Positions 46,491-55,653 of a stretch of DNA of 64,000 nt are shown here, in pieces; position 1 is the stretch's first letter; the number at the start of each line of letters is the position of its first letter. The stretch comes from Kovacikia minuta CCNUW1 (GTDB lineage Bacteria > Cyanobacteriota > Cyanobacteriia > Leptolyngbyales > Leptolyngbyaceae), in contig NZ_CP083582.1 of assembly GCF_020091585.1 (NCBI RefSeq), positions 1,612,001 to 1,676,000 of the forward strand, given 5' to 3'. The notes beneath the pieces are model-generated. The model was not told the origin of the DNA, did no database searches, and saw only the letters and a list, made by a program, of their open reading frames with translations. Both the position numbers and the translations under genes were made by a program.

Positions 46491-47060
46491 ATGCAACCAT
46501 CCACCAAGCAAGCGCCCGATTCCTGGTATCTCTCCCTCAAGCGCGATCGGGTTGTGCGTGCTTTAGAAGCCATCCAGGACTTGATCGTGGTTTCCCTCTG
46601 CATTGGCTTGTTCAGCTTTATGCTGATCCAACTTCGGGAAATGTTCCTTTCCCTGTTGCCTCCCCTGGATTTTCCAGCCGTAACGGCTGATATTCTGTTC
46701 TTATTGATTCTGGTGGAATTATTCCGCCTCCTGATTATCTACTTACAGGAGCAACGGGTGTCGATCGGGGTTGCCGTAGAAGTTTCAATTGTCTCCGTTT
46801 TGCGCGAAGTGATTGTTAGAGGCGTGTTAGAAGCACCCTGGACCCAAATTCTGGCAACTTGCGCGCTCCTCCTGGTTCTGGGTCTTTTACTGATTGTGCG
46901 GGTTTGGTTGCCGCCTACGTTTGAAGGCATTGACCCAGAGAAACGCCTTTCTAAACGGCAAAGATGGGAGCCAGAACACCCACTTCAACCCCTCGATACC
47001 ATTGAATACTCCTCTGTCTCAGCACCCCCCTCCGTACACTCGCCCTTGAAGTCTCAGTAA
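46491..47060 (+). CDS. PsiE-like membrane protein of the flv4-2 operon (Sll0218-like)
   Basis: A 189-residue protein with about four membrane helices (LIVVSLCIGLFSFMLI, TADILFLLILVELFRLL, SVLREVIVRGV, ILATCALLLVLGLLLIV) and a hydrophilic C-terminal tail; the layout fits the PsiE-like family. In Synechocystis the gene between flv4 and flv2 (sll0218) encodes such a protein, linked to photosystem II assembly or stability. The position here is the same, 148 nt after flv4 and 150 nt before flv2, all on one strand. Confidence 0.82.
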   Translation: MQPSTKQAPDSWYLSLKRDRVVRALEAIQDLIVVSLCIGLFSFMLIQLREMFLSLLPPLDFPAVTADILFLLILVELFRLLIIYLQEQRVSIGVAVEVSIVSVLREVIVRGVLEAPWTQILATCALLLVLGLLLIVRVWLPPTFEGIDPEKRLSKRQRWEPEHPLQPLDTIEYSSVSAPPSVHSPLKSQ

Positions 47061-47210
47061 ATTCAATTTCCAGTCCTACTTTTGGTTGTCAGCGATCAGC
47101 TTTCACCCGTCATCCTCAACTCGAAATCCCCCTTCCCATCTTCCATCCCTTCTCCCTGACCTTTATCCTTTATCCTTTTCCTGGTTCCTGCCCCTACTCC
47201 CCTACCGCCC

Positions 47211-49122
47211 ATGACCTCCTCCAATCCAATCCTCAGAACCTTCTCCAAGCTGATGAAGCCACTGTCTCAGCCCTCCTCTCACTCTAATCCTGAGCATTCT
47301 AATCCTGAGCAGGATGATGTCCGGGAACCAGGCGAGGATCATACATCTGCGAAACCGCGAGATGTGCAGGTAGCAGAGATCGGCGCGAATACGATCGTGC
47401 TGCGATCACGAACCTGGGATCGGCTCAAGTTTGAGATTGAATACGCCCGTCAGCGGGGCACCACCGCGAATTCTTATTTGATTCAAGCCCGCGAAACAGT
47501 CCTGATCGACCCACCGGGAGAGTCTTTTACCGATTTATTTTTGGAGGAGTTCCAGCAGCACCAGTATTTTCAACGCTTGAATTACGTGATTTTGAGCCAT
47601 GTCAACTCCAATCGCATGGCAACCCTGAAGCGGTTGTTGGAACTGGCACCCTACGCAACGGTGATCTGCTCCAAGCCTGGCGCAATCACGCTGCGGTCTG
47701 TTCTGGTAGAGCAGCCCCCTACTCCGCTGGATGATGCGGCGTTAGATCTAGGGATTGAATATGCCGCAAACCGCACCTTGAAAGTCCATATTGTGCGGGA
47801 CGAAGAAGTGCTAGACGTGGGGAACGGGCACGAACTTGTATTTCGTTTTGTGCCAACGCCGCGCCACCCTGATGCCCTGTGCGTCTACGATCCAGCCTCT
47901 CGAATTCTATATACCGATAAGCTATTTGGAGCCCACGTCTGTGATGAATCTGTCACCGATGAACATTGGAAACGTTACGAAGACGATCGGCGCTACTATT
48001 TCGACTGCCTTCATGCGCCCCAGTCGGCACAGGTAGAAACAGCCCTTGATAAATTGGCTCCCTTCCCTGCCAGGGTCTATGCTCCGGGACACGGTCCAAT
48101 CGTGCGCCATAGTCTCAGCCGCCTGACGTTGGAGTACCGCCAATGGTGCCAGCAGAAGCAGAGTCAGGATGTGGCTGTGGCGTTGCTATATACCTCTGCC
48201 TATGGCAAGACGGCAACCATTGGGCAGGCGATCGCCAAAGGCATGACAGATGCAGGTGCCGCAGTTGAGTTGCTCAACTGCGAATTTGCTGAGCCAGAGG
48301 AGATTGTCACTGCGATCGAACGCTGCGATGGCTTTGTCATCGGTTCACCCACCTTAGGTGGACACGCCCCCGTGCAGATCCAGACCGCTTTAGGGATCAT
48401 CCTTTCAACCGCAGAAAAGACCAAAATCGCCGGTGTCTTCGGTTCCTATGGTTGGAGTGGAGAAGCGGTAGATCAGCTGGAAAGTAAACTCCAGGATGCG
48501 GGTTATCGGTTGGGATTTGAAACGATTCGGGTCAAGTTTACCCCGACTCAGGAAACCCTCCAACAGTGTGAATTAGCGGGGAACGAGTTTATCCAAACCG
48601 TCAAACGCACCAAAAAAGTTCGTTCCATTCGTCAATTGGCAGCGGAAGCCCAAAGCGATCGCACTGCCCAGGCGGTGGGTCGGGTCACAAGCTCCCTGTG
48701 TGTCATTGACGGCAAAAAACGGTAATACGGACATTGGGTTGCTAACTTCCTGGGTTTCGCAAGCAAGTTTTAATCCACCGGGTTTAACTGTTGCCGTCAG
48801 GAAGGATGGGTTGGGTGCCATCCTCGGATCTCCTGATGAACCCTTTGTGCTCAATATTCTGAGAGAAGGGCGAAATCTGCGTCGCCACTTTCTAAAACCT
48901 CAGGTACCTGGAGAAGATCGGTTTGCCGATGTTGAAACGATGGAAGCAGCCAACGGTTGTCTGATGCTAAAGGATGCCCTGGCATATTTGGAATGCACGG
49001 TGCAAAACCGGATGGACTGTGGTGATCACTGGTTACTGTACGCCACAGTAAACAATGGCAAAGTGTTGGATGCTACTGGTGTTACAGCGGTGAATCATCG
49101 GAAGTCAGGAAGCCAGTATTAA
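47211..49122 (+). CDS. flv2: Flavodiiron protein Flv2 (one-base frameshift in the reductase domain)
   Basis: The partner of Flv4. Diiron positions are substituted: the SH(T)ExDH motif reads SHVNSNRMA, as in Flv1/Flv2 proteins, which work as heterodimers. Domains are beta-lactamase-like, flavodoxin (VALLYTSAYGKTATIGQ) and flavin reductase (VGRVTSSLCVIDGK onward). The frame breaks in an A6 run (48714-48719); with one A fewer it reads IDGKNGNTDIGLLTSWVSQA and goes on to 49122, giving 636 residues with a long Ser/Pro-rich N-terminus. If real, the mutation removes most of the reductase domain and would disable the flv4-2 system. Confidence 0.83.
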
Positions 49123-49131
49123 TCAATACGA

Positions 49132-50094
49132 ATGGAAGGATTGATTTTGGCGATCGCGGCCCTGCTGGATTTTCTAATTGGAGATCCGGCGGGGTGGTGG
49201 CATCCCGTGCAGGGAATGGGATGGGCGATCGCTCGCTACACAGAAAAAGCGCTCGGTTGGCTGAAAACACCCGCTATGCAACGACTGGCAGGGATTGGAT
49301 TGGGGATTGGGTTAATTGTGGGAAGCGGGTTGGTTGGTTGGGCGATCGTGGCTGCGGCAAAGCAGTTGAATGAATGGGGAGCGATCGCGATCGAGATCAT
49401 TTTGCTGGCAAGCTGCTTTGCCGCGAGAAGCCTCCGACAGGCAGCAGAGGAAGTATTACGCCCGCTTCAAGCAGGGGATCTGGCTCAAGCCCGTGCAGTT
49501 TTGAGTCGCTATGTGGGGCGCGATACTGAAAACCTCTCAGAACCAGACATTCTTAGAGCAGTGTTGGAAACGGTGACTGAAAATGCCACAGATGGCGTTA
49601 TGGCTCCCCTATTTTATGCTCTGGTGGGTGCCGCAGTGCCGGGAGTAGGGAGTGTGCCCCTGGCACTGGCATACAAAGCTGCCAGCACCCTCGATTCGAT
49701 GGTGGGTTACAAAGAAGCCCCCTATACCGACCTGGGCTGGTTCAGCGCCAGAGTTGAAGATGGCTTAAACTGGCTCCCCTGCCGATTAACCGTCCTCACC
49801 CTCTCCCTGCTCTCTGGAAACCCCCTTCACGTCTGGAAGCTTTGCCTCCGCGACGCCCCCCAAGATCCCAGCCCTAACTCTGGTTGGAGCGAGTGTGCCT
49901 ATGCTGCGATGTTAGGTGTCCAGATGGGTGGCACAAATTGGTATCGTGGTGTCGCAAAACACAAACCACTCCTGGGAGATGACCTTCACTCTATTACTCC
50001 CAAAACTGTCCAGCAGGCATTGCAACTGACTCGTTACTGTTTTTTAATCTGGTTAGGGTTGGGAATTTGCGGAAGTTTACTTATCCGATCGTAA
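49132..50094 (+). CDS. cbiB: Adenosylcobinamide-phosphate synthase
   Basis: A 320-residue membrane protein that attaches aminopropanol (phosphate) to adenosylcobyric acid in cobamide synthesis. DFLIGDPAGWWHPVQGMGW, VLETVTENATDGVMAPLFYA and AYKAASTLDSMVGYKEAPY are highly specific for CbiB/CobD. It begins 10 nt after the flv2 stop, probably read through from that operon although the function is separate. No other cobalamin gene or cobalamin riboswitch is seen nearby. Confidence 0.95.
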   Translation: MEGLILAIAALLDFLIGDPAGWWHPVQGMGWAIARYTEKALGWLKTPAMQRLAGIGLGIGLIVGSGLVGWAIVAAAKQLNEWGAIAIEIILLASCFAARSLRQAAEEVLRPLQAGDLAQARAVLSRYVGRDTENLSEPDILRAVLETVTENATDGVMAPLFYALVGAAVPGVGSVPLALAYKAASTLDSMVGYKEAPYTDLGWFSARVEDGLNWLPCRLTVLTLSLLSGNPLHVWKLCLRDAPQDPSPNSGWSECAYAAMLGVQMGGTNWYRGVAKHKPLLGDDLHSITPKTVQQALQLTRYCFLIWLGLGICGSLLIRS

Positions 50095-50168
50095 TCAAGC
50101 AGTTCTGTTTCGGATGACGTGTAGCTTTTCTCTAGTCTGTTACGCTTGAATCACTAGTCACACGAATC

Positions 50169-50432
50169 ATGATGAAGGCTTACGAATTCTCCACTAACAT
50201 CTCCCCCGATGGTAAGCTCAACCTTCCTGACCATCTGAAGGGTTTAGCCAATGTTTCAGAGGTTAGAGTGATTCTCCTGGTTGAAGAAACGCCAGAAGAA
50301 ACTGAAACAGCCAATGATGACGAAGAGAATGAGGGCTTTTCGGCAGCGAGCTTTCATGAATCCTGGCATCAAGCAGTAAAAGGGCAGACTCTCCCTTTAT
50401 CCCAATTGTGGGAGGGCATCCACGTTGACTGA
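50169..50432 (+). CDS. Putative antitoxin of a RelE-type pair
   Basis: An 87-residue acidic protein. The N-terminal strand pattern (AYEFSTNISPDGKLNLPDHL, then VRVILLVEE) suggests a small AbrB-like or swapped-hairpin dimer, followed by an acidic linker (ETETANDDEENEG) and a C-terminal helix that could wrap the toxin. It overlaps the downstream toxin start by 8 nt, the usual translational coupling of type II systems. Confidence 0.75.
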   Translation: MMKAYEFSTNISPDGKLNLPDHLKGLANVSEVRVILLVEETPEETETANDDEENEGFSAASFHESWHQAVKGQTLPLSQLWEGIHVD

Positions 50433-50802
50433 TTTTTCTTCAGTTGAGATTAGATTTACACCAAAGTTCCAACGCAAATTACGTTTTCTCGCTAAGAAGT
50501 ATCGTCAGATTCAGTCAGACCTTTCAAAGATTTTTGTACAACTAAAAGCGGGAGATTTACCAGGCGATCGACTTTCTGGAATTGGTGCTGAAGTACTAAA
50601 AGTAAGGATTAAGAACAGTGATATAAAGAAAGGTAAGAGTAGTGGCTACAGAATAATTTATTGGTTACAAACGCCTACTTGTGTTGTTTTAGTTGATATT
50701 TATACTAAGTCTGAACAAGACGATGTAGAAATTAGTGAAATTCAAAGCATCATTGCGAAATTCGAGAAACAAAGTGAAGAGGGGGAGGATGAAGTTGTTT
50801 GA
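50425..50802 (+). CDS. RelE/ParE-like toxin
   Basis: A 125-residue basic protein with the RelE fold pattern: IRFTPKFQRKLRFLAKKYRQ, a helix, then VLKVRIKNSDIKKGKSSGYR followed by IIYWLQTPTCVVLVDIYTKS, and an acidic tail. Such toxins cut mRNA on ribosomes or poison gyrase; which is not clear. Start is TTG 50425, inside the antitoxin 3' end. Codon use is more AT-rich than in the neighbours, compatible with transfer. Confidence 0.82.
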   Translation: MTDFSSVEIRFTPKFQRKLRFLAKKYRQIQSDLSKIFVQLKAGDLPGDRLSGIGAEVLKVRIKNSDIKKGKSSGYRIIYWLQTPTCVVLVDIYTKSEQDDVEISEIQSIIAKFEKQSEEGEDEVV

Positions 50803-50819
50803 TGGAATGGAAGGATAAT

Positions 50820-52559
50820 TTACCGGAAACCATTGATCTGAAGCCATAACTCCAAACTCACGAGTAACCAGAGTTTGACGCCATAACGGTTCCAGGTATC
50901 GCCTTCGTAGTTGAGCCAGTTGCGGATGAGGGATTGGTTGAGGTAGGGGGCGATCGCTGCCCTCTGGTTCAGCAGCAAAGCCCGCGCCTGGCGATTCCAG
51001 TGTTTGCGAAAACCAAGCTGCACTGGAACCATCATGCCACTCTTGGGGCGTTGGATGATTGCCTCTGGCAACAGATCCCCCACTGCCTGTTTTAAAACCG
51101 CTTTTTCCTGGACACCCGAAAGTTTATATGCTGGCGGAATCTGCATACTCAGGTCTACGATTCGCTGGTCGAAGAGGGGCGATCGTCCTGTGATTCCTGC
51201 CGCGTGGGTCAGGTTGTTCACCTTTGTCAAAATCTGGTCAGCTCCCTTGAATTTAATATTGAGCGCCATCAGTCGATTCAAATAGCTGTCTCTGGAATGG
51301 AGATCCGCAGAAAACACGGAGGGTTCTGATTGCACCGCTGACCAGAGTTCAGCGTTAAAAAGTAGGGGTAAATCTGCGGCACATTTTTGAAACGAAACGA
51401 GATAGGCCTGGAGCGAATCCTGTCGGTTGATGTCACTATAGAGCGAATTGATGAGCATGGGCTGATTTTTAGGTCCGCCAAAGCAGGGGTCGCCCCCTTC
51501 CCCGTTCAGCACAATCCCAACCGATTCCCGCGCCAACCTTCCCAGTAGCAGATTCGGCACCGTCAGCGGATCGCCGATCGGATCATCCACAAGTGCCATC
51601 GTTTCGGGGAGCCATTCCCACATGTCGCGAAAGGAAATCTCTAGAATGTGGTGTTCGGTCTGACAGTGGTTGGCAACCAGGGTGGAGAACTCCAGTTCGT
51701 TTGGGCGCTCTGCCCCAAAATGGATGGAATAGGTATGAACTGGTGCGGTGTGAAACTTCGCTGCCAGGGCAGTCACACAACTGGAGTCCAACCCGCCTGA
51801 CAGAAATGCGCCCACGGGTTCTCCAGCGGGAAGATATTCCTGAACAACCTGCTCCAATAAGGTACGGAGGCGATCGCTATGCCACTGGAGCGGTTGATCG
51901 ATGCCGTTAATCTGCTCCCGTAACTGCCAGTATGCCTGCACCTTATCAGAGGGTAACTCCACACTAGTTCCCGGACGGATCTCCCGAACCTGTCGCCAGA
52001 GGGTTCTTTCCCCTGGCACAAAAGCGCAACAAAGATAATCCCGCAGCGCCACCCAGTCCAGTTCCGTCGAACAATGGGGCGCAAGGGTTCTCAGCCGAGG
52101 GGCAATCCAGCGGGTGGTTCCTGCGTTGGTGTAATAAAGGGTATCGATACCCGCTCGATCGCGCCCTAACCAAAGTTTTTGCTGTTCCCGATCCCATATC
52201 CCCAACGCAAAAGCACCGACCAAGTTCTCCCAGATTGCTGTACCCTTGCTTTCCCAGAGTTGGGCAACCAGTTCCAGGTCGGTGCCCTGCCAATCCTGCA
52301 AGGGCAAATTGAGTTGGTCAAGGAGGAGGGGGCGATCGGGGAGCCACACCTCTCCTACGGCTACAAACCTGCGCGAAGGACTCCAGGCAATCGGAGCAAG
52401 CGCCGAAATGGCTATCTGCTCATCCTGCCAAACCCTATCCTGTTTGATGGTGTCAACTCCTGCTCCGCAGGCGATCCACCAGGAAGGGTGAGAAACAGAC
52501 TGGAAAGGTCTTCCGTTCGACCAAAAATCAAAAAGCTTCACACCGTCGCAATTACTCAA
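50820..52559 (-). CDS. Asparagine synthetase-like protein lacking the glutaminase cysteine
   Basis: A 579-residue protein with the asparagine-synthetase fold. The synthetase half has the ATP loop GAFLSGGLDSS, NGEGGDPCFGG and a C-terminal QRPKSGMMVPVQLGFRKHW. The N-terminal half is recognisable as a class II glutaminase domain (VGEVWLPDR, LVGAFALGIWD, GRDRAGIDTLYY), but the enzyme starts MSNCDGVKLFDFW, without the Met-Cys that exposes the catalytic cysteine. It therefore probably uses ammonia, or makes a beta-lactam- or peptide-type amide instead. No biosynthetic partners are adjacent. Confidence 0.85.
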   Translation of the reverse strand: MSNCDGVKLFDFWSNGRPFQSVSHPSWWIACGAGVDTIKQDRVWQDEQIAISALAPIAWSPSRRFVAVGEVWLPDRPLLLDQLNLPLQDWQGTDLELVAQLWESKGTAIWENLVGAFALGIWDREQQKLWLGRDRAGIDTLYYTNAGTTRWIAPRLRTLAPHCSTELDWVALRDYLCCAFVPGERTLWRQVREIRPGTSVELPSDKVQAYWQLREQINGIDQPLQWHSDRLRTLLEQVVQEYLPAGEPVGAFLSGGLDSSCVTALAAKFHTAPVHTYSIHFGAERPNELEFSTLVANHCQTEHHILEISFRDMWEWLPETMALVDDPIGDPLTVPNLLLGRLARESVGIVLNGEGGDPCFGGPKNQPMLINSLYSDINRQDSLQAYLVSFQKCAADLPLLFNAELWSAVQSEPSVFSADLHSRDSYLNRLMALNIKFKGADQILTKVNNLTHAAGITGRSPLFDQRIVDLSMQIPPAYKLSGVQEKAVLKQAVGDLLPEAIIQRPKSGMMVPVQLGFRKHWNRQARALLLNQRAAIAPYLNQSLIRNWLNYEGDTWNRYGVKLWLLVSLELWLQINGFR

Positions 52560-52656
52560 CTGCTATCCAGTTTGGCCGATGTTTTCCAGAAAAACTCAAT
52601 TGCAGAGAATTAAGGAGGCCGATAACTCTCTCTGTGCCCCTGCGATTCACTTTCCC

Positions 52657-55311
52657 CTACAGTCGCTTCATAATTTCAGGTAGCAGCGAAGGCGGGATCT
52701 TGGAGAGTGCGAGGTTTTGCCCTTTTGCCCCCAATTCGCTATAAAAGGCGCGAACGGTTTGAATTAAATAGTTAAGGGCGGTTTGATAAAAGTCTGGGTT
52801 TTGCTGCCAACCCTGGAGTGCCTGGAGATGATGGCGGAGGGCAAATTCCAGGTATTCAGAACGATTGCTGGGTTTGTTCGGATTCTGTTTATCTAAGGCA
52901 ATTTGGTAGTAAGCCAATCCTAAATTGTTATGGGTGGCGGCAGGGTCAAACGTTAGTGGGGGAGGATGGTCTGGGTCTGCGGTTAGGAGGTAATTCACGG
53001 CAACCAGGGTTGCTTCATAGGCTGCGATCGCCTGTCGTAAATGCTCCCATCCATCCTCTGGTTGAATGCCAGACAGATTCGCTAAATGCCAGTGGGCAGT
53101 TCCCAAATTATTCTGGGTGGCAGCATAGGCTGCGGGAACCGTTTCCATTGTTCGGTAGGTTAAGGCATTCTGATAAGCGGCGATCGCCCGTTGCAACCAA
53201 TCCGCCGGAGACTTAACCCTGCCATCCATTCCATCTTCATCAGGGGCTGACTGTTTATGTTGCGCCAGATTCCAGAATGCTGTTCCCAGATTGTTTTGGA
53301 TCATGGCGTAGTAGATGGGTTCGCGCTGGGGGCTGTAGTAGCGGAGAGCTTCGTTGTAGGCTGCGATCGCCCGTTGCAAACAGCGCACCGGTTGAAAATG
53401 CTGCGCCAGATTCCAGTACGCCGTTCCCAAATTATTTTGAGTTGCCGCATACCGTGCCGGATCGTCCTCTAGCTTGCGATAGGCAAGGGCTTCCTCGTAA
53501 GCTTTGACCGATTGTTCCAATGCCTCCCGTGGGTTTCGATAACGCGCCAGATCTCCGTATGCCGACCCCAGATTGTTCTGGATCATGGCATAGTTCTGGG
53601 GTTGGGTTGGGAGATGGGTTTTGCTTAAGCCAAATTGATAGGTGGCGATCGCCCGTTCTAGTTGGGCAAGGGCTTGTTCGCTAGAGGGCGAACTGCGGGA
53701 AAGCATCCAGTAAAGGTTGCCAATGTCGTTTAGCACATCTGACCATAGAGGCGAGGCTTCATCCAACCAGCCCAAAACCTGCTCATACGCACAGATGGCA
53801 ATCATCACACTTTGTTCAGAATCATCCCCCTGCTCAACCCGATCGCGATACAGATTACCCAAGTTCTGATAGGCGGTTGCCAGTGCCTCCGGGGGTGCCT
53901 GTTGCAAATGAAGCTGCTCGATTTTTTCCAGTGCTTGAATCAAATCCGAATGTTCCTCTACCGTTTCACTATTCGGATCTTCGAGGGCGATCGCCAACAC
54001 AAAGTTAGCCAGGTCCTGAACAGAATGGGGTTCGTAGGGAAGCGCAACCGGTTTAACCGCCTGTTTCTTCTCAGGGGTGCCCTTAGTTGCAGAAGCAACC
54101 TGGACTGGCGGAGACGCAAACAGACCTTTCTCGGTCTCTTCCTGCTCTCGAATTTCTAGCGGCGGATTGGAGGGTTGCTGTGTTAAACCCTGAAGATGCT
54201 GGAGTTGTGGATCAGGAGGAGGTTGCGGATGCTCCTGGGACGGTAGATCTGCCGGGTGCTGAGGCTCAGGGGGCAACGCTGCCCCCTGATTCCCCTTCAG
54301 CAATGCCAGGTCATGGGTCAAAATATCCCACAAATCTTCCTGAGATGCCGTGCTTTCAGTCAGGTTCGAGTCGGACAAATCCTGATCGATTTTTGTCGTG
54401 GGTCGAGGAGAACCTGACTTTTTTGCCTTCGCAACTTTCGCACCCGACTGGGGCGGATTCGTTGGAATCGGTTGCGTTCGTTTCTGTTTCGCTGAAACGT
54501 CCGAGCCAGATTTGGGTTGCTGGCGACGATCGGGATTTACGATCGCTGGACTTTGCTTCTGAGGGTTCTGTGAGCCTGTAGAAACAGTCTGATTATGAGC
54601 AGCAGGGCTGACATCAAAAGTTGCAACCGGAACCGGTGTTGGGTCACCCTCAAACTCAAATAATGCGGTGTGCCAGTTCCAAAAAACAGGTGCTGACTGC
54701 TGAATCGCCCGTAGCCAGGGGCGGGATAACCACAGCAACAATGGGGATTCCATGCAAACAAGCGATTGCTCAATCTGTTGCAAAGAACTCAAAAACTGTT
54801 TCTGCACCAGCGCAGGTTGGCGGGTAAGACGCTCTGCCCCCAAAATTTGAAATCCTGGTGGATGGCACTGCTGATGAATATTTTTAGGCGGAGGATACTG
54901 TTCTAGCCACTGCTTGATTTGAGCCATAGGATTGGGAGCGCTCAAGTTCAAATTCAGACTGACCAGACGCGGGTAGGCTAACGGAAGAGATTGTTTAATC
55001 GCCAGGGTATCAGTTCGGATGCCATCGTTTGCTGGGGAAAGTCCATCTAACCGTCTTGAAGCAATTTTGGATGGGCTTCCAGAGGAAGTTGAGAGTTGGG
55101 GCGGGTAAGCCAGTTCGGCATAAAGCTGGGCTGCCAGACGATTCCGTAACGCTAAATCGTCGCAAACAGCGAGGAAAATTTGGCGACGAAGATTTAAGCT
55201 CAAAGACAGCTTCAAATTCCGATAGACGCCTTGATTGGGTTCCGAGAACAGGGAAGAAGCGCTATCTGGTAAAGCTGGATCTAGGTTGGAAGAACGATCG
55301 GCAAGTTGCAT
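52657..55311 (-). CDS. Large TPR protein with a degenerate ATPase-like N-terminal domain
   Basis: An 884-residue protein. Residues about 30-245 resemble the AAA/STAND-type domain that often precedes TPRs in cyanobacteria (FLAVCDDLALRNRLAAQLYA, PRLVSLNLNLSAP, LVCMESPLLLWLSRPWLRAI, APVFWNWHTALFEFEG), but no Walker A GxxxxGK is present. A Pro/Gln/Lys-rich linker (about 245-440) follows. The rest is tetratricopeptide repeats of the form YAxxQNNLGTAYWNLAQ, at least six. It is probably a protein-binding scaffold. Its stop lies 97 nt before the asparagine-synthetase-like gene on the same strand. Confidence 0.82.
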   Translation of the reverse strand: MQLADRSSNLDPALPDSASSLFSEPNQGVYRNLKLSLSLNLRRQIFLAVCDDLALRNRLAAQLYAELAYPPQLSTSSGSPSKIASRRLDGLSPANDGIRTDTLAIKQSLPLAYPRLVSLNLNLSAPNPMAQIKQWLEQYPPPKNIHQQCHPPGFQILGAERLTRQPALVQKQFLSSLQQIEQSLVCMESPLLLWLSRPWLRAIQQSAPVFWNWHTALFEFEGDPTPVPVATFDVSPAAHNQTVSTGSQNPQKQSPAIVNPDRRQQPKSGSDVSAKQKRTQPIPTNPPQSGAKVAKAKKSGSPRPTTKIDQDLSDSNLTESTASQEDLWDILTHDLALLKGNQGAALPPEPQHPADLPSQEHPQPPPDPQLQHLQGLTQQPSNPPLEIREQEETEKGLFASPPVQVASATKGTPEKKQAVKPVALPYEPHSVQDLANFVLAIALEDPNSETVEEHSDLIQALEKIEQLHLQQAPPEALATAYQNLGNLYRDRVEQGDDSEQSVMIAICAYEQVLGWLDEASPLWSDVLNDIGNLYWMLSRSSPSSEQALAQLERAIATYQFGLSKTHLPTQPQNYAMIQNNLGSAYGDLARYRNPREALEQSVKAYEEALAYRKLEDDPARYAATQNNLGTAYWNLAQHFQPVRCLQRAIAAYNEALRYYSPQREPIYYAMIQNNLGTAFWNLAQHKQSAPDEDGMDGRVKSPADWLQRAIAAYQNALTYRTMETVPAAYAATQNNLGTAHWHLANLSGIQPEDGWEHLRQAIAAYEATLVAVNYLLTADPDHPPPLTFDPAATHNNLGLAYYQIALDKQNPNKPSNRSEYLEFALRHHLQALQGWQQNPDFYQTALNYLIQTVRAFYSELGAKGQNLALSKIPPSLLPEIMKRL

Positions 55312-55424
55312 TGGTTAACTGGACGCCGGTTGAACGAGGCAGCCTGCTCCAAAATAGGATACAAACCTTTTCAGAAGATTTGCGGGAGTGTCAGGACGAA
55401 TAGCTGACTTTATTTTGATTGCTC

Positions 55425-55528
55425 TAGAGCATTGATACAGTGTTTCGAGAAACCGGGTTTCTGGTGAGGATATTCAACAAAAATTGAGCATCTCACAGAA
55501 GAAACCCGGTTTCTGTACCGGCGTTCTA
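55425..55528. repeat. 104-bp palindromic miniature element, copy 2
   Basis: This is the second full copy of the element at 43582-43685 (97 of 104 identical). It lies between the TPR gene start and the psb34 terminator. Both copies end in the same CCGGCGTTCTA sequence. Confidence 0.9.
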
Positions 55529-55548
55529 GTCGGGTAAAAACCAAAAGA

Positions 55549-55577
55549 CCGGGCTTCTATCCATACAAGCAGCCCGG
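55549..55577 (-). terminator. Rho-independent terminator of psb34
   Basis: On the minus strand a CCGGGCT/AGCCCGG stem with a 15-nt loop is followed by a T-rich run (TCTTTTGGTTTTTA). It lies about 75 nt after the psb34 stop codon. Confidence 0.75.
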
Positions 55578-55653
55578 CCAAACAAAAACAATTAAACCCG
55601 TGGGGGTTAGTTCTATCTCATCTTTATGGCAGTTTTTATATAAAACTTGAATG

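Noticed and set aside
44621-49122. Assignment of the flavodiiron pair as Flv3/Flv1
   Set aside because: The PsiE-like gene between them and the gene order fit flv4-sll0218-flv2 better; motifs alone would allow either pair.
49100-49131. Possible cobalamin riboswitch before cbiB
   Set aside because: Only 10 nt separate flv2 and cbiB, too little room for a riboswitch.
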